From: Paenibacillus sp. XY044
GTDB lineage: Bacteria > Bacillota > Bacilli > Paenibacillales > Paenibacillaceae
NCBI RefSeq assembly: GCF_002257645.1
Contig: NZ_NQMO01000005.1
Coordinates: 62,001 to 126,000 of the forward strand
DNA length: 64,000 nt
Direction of reading: 5' to 3'
A program made the position numbers and the translations under genes. The notes beneath the pieces were generated by a model. The model was not told the origin of the DNA. It did no database searches and was given only the letters and a program-made list of their open reading frames with translations. This document shows, piece by piece, positions 1 to 8,313 of this stretch. Every line of letters begins with the position of its first letter. The stretch's first letter is position 1.

Positions 1-15
1 TTGTCAGGCTATGTG

Positions 16-351
16 TTACTTCCTTTGGTCCATCAAAAAGCTATCTGGTGTGTATGCTGCTTCGTAAGCGCTCCGCTGCATTTTGGCTTGTCCTCTGTGC
101 TGAAGCCAGTCGGAGGCTTCCATTTTAAGCTGGTTCATGCGGTTGAGGATGAGCGGATCCGCCTGTAAAATGCTTTGTAACTGCTCAACTTGGCCCGGTG
201 AAAATGGGGTGTGCTGCTTGAGCCGGTTCAGTTCATCAATCAGCTGCTGACGCTCCTGGACAAAGTCCTGCAGCTCCTCATAGGCCGTATACTGCAGGCG
301 AGCTACAACGGTTTCAGTTAAAGATTGAAGCGAAGAGATCAGGTTATCCAT
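16..351 (-). CDS. fliT: FliT-like flagellar export chaperone
   Basis: This 111-residue, mostly helical, charged protein follows fliS and overlaps it by 8 bp. In B. subtilis the slot after fliD-fliS is fliT, whose product is a cytoplasmic chaperone that keeps the cap protein FliD unfolded for export. The N-terminal half is predicted to form an amphipathic helix rich in Leu, Gln and Glu, as expected for a FliT-type helical bundle. No catalytic motif is expected and none is seen. The call rests mainly on position and size, because FliT proteins diverge strongly. The ATG at 349-351 is used. The stop lies 15 bp from the window edge, so the gene is complete. Confidence 0.6.
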   Translation of the reverse strand: MDNLISSLQSLTETVVARLQYTAYEELQDFVQERQQLIDELNRLKQHTPFSPGQVEQLQSILQADPLILNRMNQLKMEASDWLQHRGQAKMQRSAYEAAYTPDSFLMDQRK

Positions 352-742
352 TCGCCGTCTCTTGGCTCAAGCTGCCGGCTGTCATTTTAGCGGCTTCGGC
401 AAAGGTTTCCCGCAGATCCGTCAAATACCCCAGCGCCTCTTCAGCAGGTGCAGTCGTTTTCTTCACATTGGATTCGATTAGCAGATGATTAATATATTCA
501 TATAAAGAAGCGAGCCCTTCCGAAACGGCATAACTTCTGTCCAGCGTAGACAGCAGCTCGTTGACGATACTTTGGCTTTTGCCTAAATTCAAATTGGCCT
601 TCTGCAAATCTTTGTTCTGCAGGCTGTCAATTCCTGAGCGAACGAAGCGGATAGCCCCATCATACAGCATGAGGAGCAGCTGCCCCGGTGTGGATGTTTG
701 AACGGATGACTGACGGTATTTTTCATATGGAGATGTTATCAA
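344..742 (-). CDS. fliS: Flagellin-specific chaperone FliS
   Basis: FliS binds the C-terminal disordered segment of cytoplasmic flagellin and prevents premature polymerisation before export. In Bacillus it also affects the FliW-CsrA switch by sequestering flagellin. The 132-residue length is normal. The N-terminal signature is visible: a Y-x-x-Y-R-Q-S-like start, then T-P-G-Q-L-L-x-M-L-Y-D-G-A-I-R-F at about residues 18-33. Gene order fliD-fliS-fliT is conserved, and the ATG at 740-742 lies 25 bp after the fliD stop. It is presumably cotranscribed from the sigma-D promoter upstream of flaG. Confidence 0.96.
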   Translation of the reverse strand: MITSPYEKYRQSSVQTSTPGQLLLMLYDGAIRFVRSGIDSLQNKDLQKANLNLGKSQSIVNELLSTLDRSYAVSEGLASLYEYINHLLIESNVKKTTAPAEEALGYLTDLRETFAEAAKMTAGSLSQETANG

Positions 743-767
743 GTGTCTTCACCCTTTACTAAAAAAA

Positions 768-2321
768 TTATTGGGTAGTTCCGAACAGACTAGACGACTG
801 GGACTGCAGTTGGTTCATGGCCGTTTCCATGGCACTGAATTGTTTGTAGTATCGGGTTTCTTGATCATCAAGCCGCTTAATCAAATCACTGATGCGCGAC
901 GTATATTCCTTCATTTGTTTCCCCATGACGCTCTCGTCTTTAAAAGCTGCGCTGAGGTCCCCGCTGTATCGGTTCGTACCGGCACGATCAGAGAACTTCT
1001 GGAGTGTGCTTGTCATGGTCGTTGATAGTTTGTTGACAATTCCATCTGAACCTAGGAAGACGTTGGATAACTGTTGAGGATTGCTTTGCAAAGCTTGCTT
1101 CAGCTTTTCCTCGTCCAGATACAGCTTGCCGCCTTCGAAATATTGGCCGGTTGTGATACCCATTGAACTGAGTTGGCCTAAGCTGTTGTTGATCACCGAA
1201 CGCATAGCGGTAACGGTATCTTTGAGAATGTCATCGTTTTTCAGCAGGCCACTCTTCGCCTTGGCTTCCCAGGCTGTAATCTCTGTTTCTTTCATGGCCG
1301 ATCTTTGCTCGTCAGTCAGCGGCGGGAAGTCACGGTATTTCTCCTCGTCCACCTTGGTGTTCATCGTGTTAAGGAGGTCGTTGTAGGTGTCGATAAAGGA
1401 CTTGATCGTGTCTACAGCCTTCGTTGTATCGATGGTTGTCGTTACGGTAGCTGGAGTGGATCCCGTTTCTTTAAGTAATGTAAGGCTGATCCCGTTGACC
1501 TTTAGTGTATTATCAGTGGTTGTGAATTTATTGGTGCCTATCACGGTACCGCTAGAATCCAAAGTGTTGATTTCAACTTCTCCATCCTTGCCACTTTGAA
1601 CCGGGGCTCCTTTAAGGTTCAGCAATCCTAATAAACTCGAAGTCTTTGTACCCGTATTACCGTAGTCACTTTCACTAATGCTAATTTCCTTAGTAGTCCC
1701 GTATTCTTTAGCAGTAATCGAAAACTTACCGCTGACTTCGTCAAATGCTGCCACTACGTTGGCACTCGAATTATTGATTTTGCTAAGTACATTGGAAATC
1801 GTGTCTTTTGTTGAAAAGTTAAACTCTACGTCATTGACCTTAATTTGGAACGTTTCCGGCTTATCATCTGTTGGTGCAGGATCTGTGGCTGCGACATAAC
1901 CATTTAAAGCTCCAATCGTGGTATTCAAACTGGCTTTAGTGGGCGTCGGTCCGGAAGAATCTTTAATATTAATTTCGCCAGTGGACTCGACCGTGGCTTT
2001 GGTAGCCAACTTCTTCACGGTCACGCTCATCGGAACGCTTGAAGCATTAGCCGAAGCTTCGGCCTTAATTGCATCTTTATTCCCATCGACCACAGCCGTT
2101 TGAGCAGTCATGTTACTGGTCTTGCCAAAGAGATCCGTTGCAGACAATTTTGTTTTAAAAGCAAATACCTTGCTATTCATTTCTCTATAGCTATCACGCT
2201 GCCAGGACAAATATGTTTTCTGTTGGTTTAATTTATCCAATGGAACTCGCTTAGCAGTCATCAATTGCTTGACCATACTGTCGATATCCATACCTGAAAA
2301 GCCATTAATACGAAGTGTCAT
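768..2321 (-). CDS. fliD: Flagellar filament capping protein FliD (HAP2)
   Basis: FliD forms the oligomeric cap at the filament tip that folds incoming flagellin subunits. The protein has 517 residues, in the normal range. The FliD N-terminal region is recognisable near residues 10-30 (G-M-D-I-D-S-M-V-K-Q-L-M). The middle is Thr/Ser/Asp-rich and variable. The C-terminal 80 residues are predicted to form a coiled coil with a Gln-rich tail. The ATG at 2319-2321 is preceded by an AAGGAGG ribosome site about 10 nt away. It lies 15 bp downstream of flaG and upstream of its chaperone genes fliS and fliT. Confidence 0.96.
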   Translation of the reverse strand: MTLRINGFSGMDIDSMVKQLMTAKRVPLDKLNQQKTYLSWQRDSYREMNSKVFAFKTKLSATDLFGKTSNMTAQTAVVDGNKDAIKAEASANASSVPMSVTVKKLATKATVESTGEINIKDSSGPTPTKASLNTTIGALNGYVAATDPAPTDDKPETFQIKVNDVEFNFSTKDTISNVLSKINNSSANVVAAFDEVSGKFSITAKEYGTTKEISISESDYGNTGTKTSSLLGLLNLKGAPVQSGKDGEVEINTLDSSGTVIGTNKFTTTDNTLKVNGISLTLLKETGSTPATVTTTIDTTKAVDTIKSFIDTYNDLLNTMNTKVDEEKYRDFPPLTDEQRSAMKETEITAWEAKAKSGLLKNDDILKDTVTAMRSVINNSLGQLSSMGITTGQYFEGGKLYLDEEKLKQALQSNPQQLSNVFLGSDGIVNKLSTTMTSTLQKFSDRAGTNRYSGDLSAAFKDESVMGKQMKEYTSRISDLIKRLDDQETRYYKQFSAMETAMNQLQSQSSSLFGTTQ

Positions 2322-2336
2322 TTTGGGAATTCCTCC

Positions 2337-2705
2337 TTACACTTTAGCGTCAATCATAATGCCCGCCAGTTCCATCATCTTGGCCACCAAGTCCAAGGTT
2401 TTCTCCGGCGGAACTTCTCTGATCACTTCTCCTGTTTCTTTATTGAGGACTTTGACCATAATTTCATGGGTTTTATCGTGAATACTAATATCTAAGGTTG
2501 TTTCCGGCCCTTGAAGGGTTTTTACAGCCCTGTCAATGTTCCGGATCAGCTGCTCTTCTCCAATCGAAACCGAAACGCCCTGCTTTTCTTTCAATGCCAA
2601 ATCTTCACCGTTTCGGATCATGGATGCTGCACCACTCATGGATGCCGCCCAATCTGTTTTGTTCTGAGATGACGTACTCGCGGTTAAGGAAAATTGTACA
2701 TTCAT
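2337..2705 (-). CDS. flaG: FlaG family flagellar protein
   Basis: This is a 122-residue FlaG-family protein. The C-terminal half carries the family core, with V-K-V-L-N-K-E-T-G-E-V-I-R-E-V-P-P-E-K near residues 90-110. FlaG-family proteins influence filament length, but their biochemistry is not settled. I start it at the ATG 2703-2705, because GGAGGT sits 7 nt upstream at 2713-2718. The upstream in-frame TTG at 2723 would place that ribosome site inside the gene. In B. subtilis the equivalent yvyC also precedes fliD. A sigma-D promoter match lies about 40 bp upstream. Confidence 0.9.
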   Translation of the reverse strand: MNVQFSLTASTSSQNKTDWAASMSGAASMIRNGEDLALKEKQGVSVSIGEEQLIRNIDRAVKTLQGPETTLDISIHDKTHEIMVKVLNKETGEVIREVPPEKTLDLVAKMMELAGIMIDAKV

Positions 2706-2741
2706 CCTGGCTACCTCCGACAAAAGGATATATATATACTA

Positions 2742-2769
2742 TTATCGGCTTCTGGCGCTTGGAGATTTA
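2742..2769 (-). promoter_or_regulatory. Sigma-D promoter for flaG-fliD-fliS-fliT
   Basis: On the minus strand TAAA (2769-2766) is followed after 16 bp by GCCGATAA (2749-2742). This matches the Bacillus sigma-D consensus TAAA-N15/16-GCCGATAA exactly in both boxes. It lies between the hag terminator and the flaG start, where B. subtilis also has a sigma-D promoter. Confidence 0.85.
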
Positions 2770-2790
2770 GTTGATGATGAATAATTGTAT

Positions 2791-2828
2791 AAAAGAAAAA
2801 GAGTTCTGGGAAAAACCCAGAACTCTTT
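2791..2828 (-). terminator. Intrinsic terminator after hag
   Basis: Complementary 13-bp arms (2798-2810 and 2816-2828) enclose a 5-nt loop. On the minus strand they are followed by a U-rich tract (complement of 2791-2800). It is positioned 17 bp after the flagellin stop codon. Confidence 0.92.
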
Positions 2829-2844
2829 GGTAATAACTTCAAGT

Positions 2845-4200
2845 TTAACGAAGCAATTGCAGAACGCCTTGTGGCTGTTGGTTAGCTTGTGCAAGCATAG
2901 CTTGTGCAGCTTGAGCAAGGATGTTATTCTTCGTTTGGTTCATCATTTCTTTTGCCATATCTACGTCACGAACACGGGATTCAGCTGCAGTTAAGTTCTC
3001 GGAGGAGGCACCCAAATTGTTAATCGTGTGCTCTAAACGGTTTTGGAAAGCACCAAGTTTAGAACGTTCGCCAGAAACTTGTTTCATTGCTTCGTCTAAA
3101 ACTTTAATCGCATCGTTTGAACCTGTTTGTGTTAACAAACTAACATCTTTCACCAACTTATTGTTAGCTTTATCACCAAGCGTGTTAGCACTAACTTCGT
3201 TAACATCAATTGTCATGCTTTGATCTTTATTTGCGCCGATTTGAAGTGTTGCTCCACCTCCAGCAACCGTAATAATTGCTGAATCATTTGCTGCACCTTT
3301 TGCAATAAATTCAGCTCCGTGGAAACCTACTGTTTGGCCTATTCCTGTTACCTGCTCAGCTGCTCCATTTGGACCAACTACTGTAGCTACTGCGTCTACG
3401 CCAGCTGTAACCGCGCCACCGAATTCAGCAGCATCAGCGCCACCTACTGTAATCTTTGCAGAAGATCCAAAACTTGTTTGATCTAGTTTAACAAAATCAG
3501 TACCAGTCGCTTGTACACCAGTTTTATCTTTGTATTCATTAATTTTATTTACGATATCTTGCGCAGTTGCATTTGTCATGCCTGAAAAATCAATTTTCGT
3601 TCCATTAATAACCAATTCTTTACCAGAAACGTCTTTTGCTGTTGTAAAGTCTACTGAACCAGCAACAGCACTTGCTTTTGTAGCAGCTGTATCGACAGTC
3701 ACAGTATAATTACCTTTTGCTAAGCCCGTAGCAGATGTAATGTCTACTTTAGTCTTATCAGAAGAAGTTCCTGTAACCCCTAGGCTACCATTTAAAAGTT
3801 TTTGAGTGTTGAACTCCGTTGTATCTGAAATACGATTAATTTCAGATTTCAACTGTTCAACTTCTTTTTGGATTTCTTTTCTGTCATCAATTGTATTTGT
3901 ATCGTTGCCGGACTGTACTGCCAGCTCACGCATACGTTGCAGGATGCTGTGAGTTTCGTTCAATGCACCCTCAGCTGTTTGGATCAAAGAGATGCCATCT
4001 TGAGCGTTACGGGAAGCTTGGTCCAAACCGCGGATTTGTCCGCGCATTTTTTCGGAAATTGCCAAACCGGCAGCGTCATCACCGGCACGGTTGATGCGAA
4101 GACCGGAAGACAGTTTCTCGATATTTTTGTTAGTGTTCGTTGTGTTGATAGACAGTTGGCGGTGAGTGTTCAGCGCCGCGATATTGTGATTGATAATCAT
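2845..4200 (-). CDS. hag: Flagellin
   Basis: This is the structural subunit of the flagellar filament, 451 residues. The conserved D0/D1 N-terminus begins M-I-I-N-H-N-I-A-A-L-N-T. The C-terminal D1/D0 region contains a stretch like S-R-V-R-D-V-D-M-A-K-E-M and ends in V-L-Q-L-L-R. Residues from about 150 to 340 form an Ala/Thr/Val-rich variable D2/D3 insert, which makes it longer than the roughly 300-residue B. subtilis Hag. The ATG at 4198-4200 has GGGAGG 9 nt upstream. That site lies in the loop of a small hairpin that looks like a CsrA target. A sigma-D promoter inside csrA drives it and a strong terminator follows. Confidence 0.97.
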   Translation of the reverse strand: MIINHNIAALNTHRQLSINTTNTNKNIEKLSSGLRINRAGDDAAGLAISEKMRGQIRGLDQASRNAQDGISLIQTAEGALNETHSILQRMRELAVQSGNDTNTIDDRKEIQKEVEQLKSEINRISDTTEFNTQKLLNGSLGVTGTSSDKTKVDITSATGLAKGNYTVTVDTAATKASAVAGSVDFTTAKDVSGKELVINGTKIDFSGMTNATAQDIVNKINEYKDKTGVQATGTDFVKLDQTSFGSSAKITVGGADAAEFGGAVTAGVDAVATVVGPNGAAEQVTGIGQTVGFHGAEFIAKGAANDSAIITVAGGGATLQIGANKDQSMTIDVNEVSANTLGDKANNKLVKDVSLLTQTGSNDAIKVLDEAMKQVSGERSKLGAFQNRLEHTINNLGASSENLTAAESRVRDVDMAKEMMNQTKNNILAQAAQAMLAQANQQPQGVLQLLR

Positions 4201-4294
4201 TGGGTATTTCCTCCCTGAAATATATTAGTACCACATCCATGTGGTAAACGCTGCCTCATTAAAGGTCGGCCGCCCTGCCGAAGCAGCGTCTAAC
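4201..4294 (-). promoter_or_regulatory. hag 5' leader with two CsrA-type hairpins
   Basis: Reading the minus strand, an upstream hairpin has 7-bp arms (4246-4240 and 4235-4229) and loop UGGA, giving ACA-U-GGA-UGU. This closely resembles the CsrA consensus with GGA in the loop. A second hairpin has 6-bp arms (4222-4217 and 4210-4205) and loop AGGGAG, which contains part of the Shine-Dalgarno site. A third inverted repeat, 7 bp (4289-4283 with 4254-4248), lies nearer the 5' end. In B. subtilis CsrA represses hag by binding two leader sites, one over the ribosome site. The match here is by pattern only. Confidence 0.75.
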
Positions 4295-4588
4295 TTATAT
4301 ATCGACAGTCCCCAATGAACATTTTAGAGTTTTTTTGATATTTTTTTTGGATTTCTTGGTTTGATCTTTCATCCGCTGCATGAGCGCCTCTAGATTGGCA
4401 GGGGCCGGAGCGGCGGATTCCTGATTGCTCTCTTTAATGGAAAGGTAGACTTCCTTGCGAAAAATGTCGATATGGGGAGGCGCAGAAATGCCTACTTTTA
4501 CCGTATCCCCTTCCACGCTTAGAATGGTCAGTTCGATCTGATCCTGAATGACGATCGATTCGCCCTTCTTTCGAGATAATACCAGCAT
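4295..4588 (-). CDS. csrA: Carbon storage regulator CsrA
   Basis: CsrA is a small RNA-binding dimer that represses flagellin translation and is antagonised by FliW. The family core is clear: M-L-V-L-S-R-K-K-G-E-S-I at the start, with V-K-V-G-I-S-A-P near residue 35. At 97 residues it is longer than the usual 60-75. The extra C-terminal tail is rich in Lys (about residues 72-97). The DNA encoding the end of this tail also carries the sigma-D promoter of hag, which may explain why it is retained. The ATG is at 4586-4588, 3 bp after the fliW stop. Confidence 0.95.
   Translation of the reverse strand: MLVLSRKKGESIVIQDQIELTILSVEGDTVKVGISAPPHIDIFRKEVYLSIKESNQESAAPAPANLEALMQRMKDQTKKSKKNIKKTLKCSLGTVDI
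4299..4326 (-). promoter_or_regulatory. Sigma-D promoter for hag, inside csrA
   Basis: Minus-strand TAAA (4326-4323), a 16-bp spacer and GTCGATAT (4306-4299) match the sigma-D consensus with one change in the -10 box. The site lies within the last 11 codons of csrA. Transcription would start near 4290 and give a leader of roughly 90 nt. Confidence 0.75.
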
Positions 4589-4591
4589 CGC

Positions 4592-5041
4592 TTATTCACC
4601 CGCCTTTTCTGACGACGACATGACCGGATCCGACCACAGGAGATGCTTTGTCTGATACCTGGAACTATGCAGAATGACCTGTTTACCCAATCGATGATCC
4701 GGATTAAGGATAACAGGGGCCAACAAGTTCATCGTGGATTGTTCCACTTTCTCTTTTAGTGAAATGATGCAGCGCACGAAGACGTTCTGCTCAATTTTAA
4801 GCTCTTCTTTGTCTGCCTCCGGCAGTTCAAACTCATACTCCGGATAATAGGCAAAAGGATCGCCGAGCAGAAAAGCAAGCTCCTTTTCCTTCGTCGACTG
4901 CAAATAATTAAACGGACTGTCCTCAAGCGTAATCAGCGCAAATTCCGTCTCTTCCTCAAATCCGGGCATACCTTTAGGGAAACCGTAAACCTGTTCATCT
5001 GCTACTTCTAGCTCTCCCCACGAAGATGTTTGTATAATCAC
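4592..5041 (-). CDS. fliW: Flagellar assembly factor FliW
   Basis: FliW binds either flagellin or CsrA. When flagellin is exported, free FliW inhibits CsrA allosterically and flagellin translation resumes. The protein has 149 residues and shows the FliW pattern G-F-P-K-G-M-P-G-F-E near residue 20, then F-A-L-I-T-L, and L-A-P-V-I-L-N in the C-terminal half. I use the GTG at 5041-5039, which has AAAGGAG at 5050-5056, 8 nt upstream. The in-frame ATG at 5062 has no ribosome site. csrA follows after 3 bp, the usual partnership. Confidence 0.93.
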   Translation of the reverse strand: MIIQTSSWGELEVADEQVYGFPKGMPGFEEETEFALITLEDSPFNYLQSTKEKELAFLLGDPFAYYPEYEFELPEADKEELKIEQNVFVRCIISLKEKVEQSTMNLLAPVILNPDHRLGKQVILHSSRYQTKHLLWSDPVMSSSEKAGE

Positions 5042-5090
5042 GATGCTCACTCCTTTGTTCATTTATCAGCATTAGTTCAATCTATATAAA

Positions 5091-5131
5091 CAAAAAAGAA
5101 ACTATAGAAGGCAGTCAGGCCCATCTATAGT
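5091..5131 (-). terminator. Intrinsic terminator between yviE and fliW
   Basis: Arms of 8 bp (5131-5124 and 5108-5101) are followed on the minus strand by TTTCTTTTTTG. This would partly uncouple fliW-csrA from the flgK-flgL-yviE transcript. I did not find a convincing promoter in the short gap before fliW. Confidence 0.72.
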
Positions 5132-5186
5132 CTTTCGTCTGCTAGTTTCATAACTTCATGACTAATCATTTCATACCTGCCCAACA

Positions 5187-5753
5187 TCAGCGCTGGGTAT
5201 CAATCTCCGGCGGAATATACTGCACGGACGCGTACTGCTTCATATAAATGTCCAGCTTGCCCCGGGTATATTCGATCTCCGGCCGGTTCACCTGCACCTG
5301 GATATCTGTATGCGCCTTCCGGAACTCGATATCCGGCGGACGCGTATCGATCTGAATGTCAACGTTATCTATGGAAGCTGGCGTGCGCGTCTCCGGAAAA
5401 GGAACCGGCTGCCAGTCCTCGCCATAAATATTCGCGATCGTGTTGCTGGAGATATGAATGGCCGCGGCACGGTTACCTTCCTCGACCCTTCGGGCAATCC
5501 CCTGCAAATACAACTCCTGAAAGCCGGAGTAAATCCGGCTGTTCATATCAATAAAGTTGCCGCCGGTGAAGGCCGAGAACGCCTTGGATTGATCCACATG
5601 AAGCTCCGGCTTGTACTGGTGAATTTCCAGCTCCGACGGAGTGGTGGTCATGTTCACGTCAGCCTTAGGCTGGCGGATGGAATACTGACCCAGGTCCGCA
5701 TCGATCCCAAGCTGGGCCCGGGTCTGGCGGATTTGCAGAATAGGCTGTACCAT
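5187..5753 (-). CDS. yviE: DUF6470 family protein (YviE)
   Basis: This 188-residue soluble protein has no signal peptide. It is built from alternating polar and hydrophobic beta-like segments with recurring P-x-I/L-x-I/V patterns (for example near residues 25-55 and 135-175). It occupies the slot between flgL and fliW held by yviE in B. subtilis. No biochemical role is established for the family. The conserved position suggests a part in late flagellar assembly. The ATG is at 5751-5753, 21 bp after flgL. Confidence 0.8.
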   Translation of the reverse strand: MVQPILQIRQTRAQLGIDADLGQYSIRQPKADVNMTTTPSELEIHQYKPELHVDQSKAFSAFTGGNFIDMNSRIYSGFQELYLQGIARRVEEGNRAAAIHISSNTIANIYGEDWQPVPFPETRTPASIDNVDIQIDTRPPDIEFRKAHTDIQVQVNRPEIEYTRGKLDIYMKQYASVQYIPPEIDTQR

Positions 5754-5774
5754 ACCTTCCTCCTACAAACGATT

Positions 5775-6731
5775 CTATCTCAGAAAATCAACCAGAGTCG
5801 GTTGAATGATTTTGGAGCCGGCAGACAGCGAGGCGTTATAAATGTTCTCCTGGATTTTGGAGTTCATGATCAGCTCCGCATAGTCGGCGTCTTCGGTTTT
5901 GGCCTGAAGGTCCGTCAGGTTGATGTTGAGATCGGACAACCGGTCCTGCATCAGCTCGATCCGGTTCGTTTTGGCGCCGAGCTCCGCGCGGGAGGTGAGC
6001 ATTTTCTCGGTGCGGCTATCGATCAGATCAAGCTGAGAAGACAGACCGGCAAAGTTGCCGTCGTCGAGATTTTTTGTGATATTTTCGATAATGTTGAAAA
6101 TGTTGTCCGCATCGCTCCCATTCCCAAATACGTCCGTACCGGTCATGTTGATCGGGAGCTTTACGCTTTCGCCAACGCTGAAATTAATGAGGCCCTTATC
6201 CGTAACGATATCGGCAATCCCCATACCATTGGAGGACCCGTCCGCGTTCAAGCCGGTCGTGTTGGAGGTACCGTCATCGTTTTTCGGAAAATCGTACGGT
6301 TTCTTGTCATACGCTTCCCCGTTAAAAACATACTTCCCGTTCAGCTTGCTGTTCGCAATATCGATCAGCTGTTCCTTCAGCTGGGACACTTCCTGCTTGA
6401 TACTGTCCAGGGCAGACTGCGGATTCGTGCCGTTCGCCGCTTTGGTTGTCAGCTCGCGCAGACGCTGCACGACATCTCCAGCTTCGCTGAGCACCGTATC
6501 GTTAAAATCCAGCCAAGACAGCGCGCTGTCCACGTTGGATGTGTATTGGTCATTGGAAGCCAGCTCCGAACGGTAGCGCAGCGAGTAGGTAATGCCCACA
6601 GGATCGTCCGAAGGACGATTCAGCTTGCGGCCGGTGGCCAGCTGGTTCTGTGTGTTGTTCATCTCGCGCGCGTTGCGGTTCAAGTTCAGGAGCAGCTGGG
6701 AGTTCATCATATTGGAAGTCACTCTAAGCAT
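5775..6731 (-). CDS. flgL: Flagellar hook-filament junction protein FlgL (HAP3)
   Basis: FlgL joins the hook-side junction protein FlgK to the filament. The 318-residue protein has flagellin-like ends. The N-terminus has R-V-T-S-N-M-M-N-S-Q-L-L and L-N-R-N. A downstream L-A-T-G-R-K-L-N-R-P-S-D-D-P motif is typical of FlgL and flagellin. The C-terminus ends in P-T-L-V-D-F-L-R. The ATG at 6729-6731 is 22 bp after flgK. Confidence 0.96.
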   Translation of the reverse strand: MLRVTSNMMNSQLLLNLNRNAREMNNTQNQLATGRKLNRPSDDPVGITYSLRYRSELASNDQYTSNVDSALSWLDFNDTVLSEAGDVVQRLRELTTKAANGTNPQSALDSIKQEVSQLKEQLIDIANSKLNGKYVFNGEAYDKKPYDFPKNDDGTSNTTGLNADGSSNGMGIADIVTDKGLINFSVGESVKLPINMTGTDVFGNGSDADNIFNIIENITKNLDDGNFAGLSSQLDLIDSRTEKMLTSRAELGAKTNRIELMQDRLSDLNINLTDLQAKTEDADYAELIMNSKIQENIYNASLSAGSKIIQPTLVDFLR

Positions 6732-6753
6732 TGGTTAACCCACCTCTTTACCG

Positions 6754-8313
6754 TTATCTTCCTACAGTTCCTGTAGAGTTGATCAGTTTATCCAGCAGCT
6801 GGTCGAACGTGGTCATAAAACGCGCGGACGCGCCGTACGCATGCTGGAACTTGATCAGGTTGGCCATCTCCTCGTCCAGGGACACGCCGCTGACCGACTG
6901 GCGCTGGCTCTCGACCTGCTGTACCAGAATGTCCGAGTTTTGCGTCTGCCGGCTCGCTTCCTGGGCCTGTACCCCCAGCTGTCCGACCATCGAGCTGTAG
7001 TAGCCGTCGATCGTCGTGGAGCGCGTGCCGTCCGGCGAAGTAAAGTTGGTCTGCTTCATGTTGGACATAAGCAAAGCCAGCGTGTTGTTCCCTTGAATGA
7101 CTTTCTCGTCCGTTCCCGTGCCTTCGGTTCGCATCGAGGTGGCAATCAGGGTTGGATCTTCAGCAATCTTCGTGTTCAGACGAATATTTCCCGCTGTAAT
7201 TGGACCGCCGTCGCTAGACTCAAAGAAAGGCAGACCGCCCGTCGTGGTCCCATCCATCGTATATCCCAGTTGGTGCAGCCCGTTCAAGCCCTTGACAGTC
7301 ACTACGGTATCCTGATCGACCACCCGTCCGGTAATACCCGGGAGTGTGACGCCGGCTGGCAGTACGCTGCCTTTAGGAATCGTGATCTGGATATCGCCGT
7401 TCGCCAAGGTGTTGGCCAGATCGTTCAGCTGCTTCTGGTAATCCTTCACATAGCCTTCGCGGGACGCAATGATGCCGTAAACCTCTCCGCCCTGCAAATT
7501 TCCTGAAGCGTAGGCTGCTTCAAGAAAAGCGCCGCGGTCATCCGGACCGGCACCATCCACATCCGCACTCACGGCAAACCCTTCAACGAGGGCTTGTCCA
7601 CCCATTGAAATGTTATAGCCTTGATCGGTGTCCTGGACCGTGATGTTAATGATTTTGGACAGCTTGTCCGTCAGCAGGTCGCGTTGGTCTCTGAGGTCAT
7701 TGGCGTTGTCCCCGAGCCCCTCGATCCGAGTGATCGACTGATTCAGGTCCGCGATGGAGTTCAGGTAGTTTTGAACCTCGCTGGCTTTGACGCCAACATT
7801 GTTGGTCAAATCCTGGCTCATTTTATCCAATTGCCCGCTCATATAGTTCATTGCATCCGTCAAAGCCGTCGCATTTTCCTTGACGACTTTGCGAGCCGAA
7901 GCACTTTCCGGATCCTTGCTCAGGTTGGACCAGGAGTTCCAGAAGTTGCCGAGCACCTTGCTGATGCCCGTGTCCGACGGTTCGTTAAAAATGCCCTGCA
8001 GCTTGTCCAGCGTGTCCGATTTGATCGTCCAGCTGCCGTTGGCATTGCTTTCGCTGCGAAACTGCGTATCGAGAAAGCTCTCGCGGATCCGTTCAACCGA
8101 CTGGTATTCAACCCCTGTGCCCAGCTGCCCAGGCGCATTGGAGCGGTTCATGCCGTATGCCTCGATCGGGCGGGACGCCTGCATTTTTACCGTTTGGCGG
8201 CTGAAGCCTTCCGTATTCGCGTTGGCGATGTTATGGCCGGTCGTACCCAGTGCAGTGGTCTGCGTAAACAGACTTCGCTTGGCCGTCTCGATGGAATGGA
8301 ATGTGGATGTCAT
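6754..8313 (-). CDS. flgK: Flagellar hook-associated protein FlgK (HAP1)
   Basis: FlgK is the first hook-filament junction protein, 519 residues. The N-terminal rod/hook signature is present, with T-G-H-N-I-A-N-A-N-T-E-G-F-S-R near residues 25-40. The C-terminus has S-G-V-S-L-D-E-E-M-A-N-L-I-K-F-Q-H-A-Y, the conserved D0 helix. The ATG is at 8311-8313 with AGGAGG upstream. A 156-bp gap separates it from flgN. That gap holds a short G+C-rich inverted repeat near 8415-8432 but no promoter I can support. Confidence 0.96.
   Translation of the reverse strand: MTSTFHSIETAKRSLFTQTTALGTTGHNIANANTEGFSRQTVKMQASRPIEAYGMNRSNAPGQLGTGVEYQSVERIRESFLDTQFRSESNANGSWTIKSDTLDKLQGIFNEPSDTGISKVLGNFWNSWSNLSKDPESASARKVVKENATALTDAMNYMSGQLDKMSQDLTNNVGVKASEVQNYLNSIADLNQSITRIEGLGDNANDLRDQRDLLTDKLSKIINITVQDTDQGYNISMGGQALVEGFAVSADVDGAGPDDRGAFLEAAYASGNLQGGEVYGIIASREGYVKDYQKQLNDLANTLANGDIQITIPKGSVLPAGVTLPGITGRVVDQDTVVTVKGLNGLHQLGYTMDGTTTGGLPFFESSDGGPITAGNIRLNTKIAEDPTLIATSMRTEGTGTDEKVIQGNNTLALLMSNMKQTNFTSPDGTRSTTIDGYYSSMVGQLGVQAQEASRQTQNSDILVQQVESQRQSVSGVSLDEEMANLIKFQHAYGASARFMTTFDQLLDKLINSTGTVGR

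Noticed and set aside
2706..2723. TTG start for flaG six codons upstream
   Set aside because: It would put the GGAGGT ribosome site inside the gene. The ATG at 2705 has ideal spacing.
5310..6776. 488-codon open frame on the plus strand opposite flgL and yviE
   Set aside because: It is antisense to two well-supported flagellar genes. Its Arg/His/Leu-rich composition is typical of a shadow frame in moderately G+C-rich DNA.
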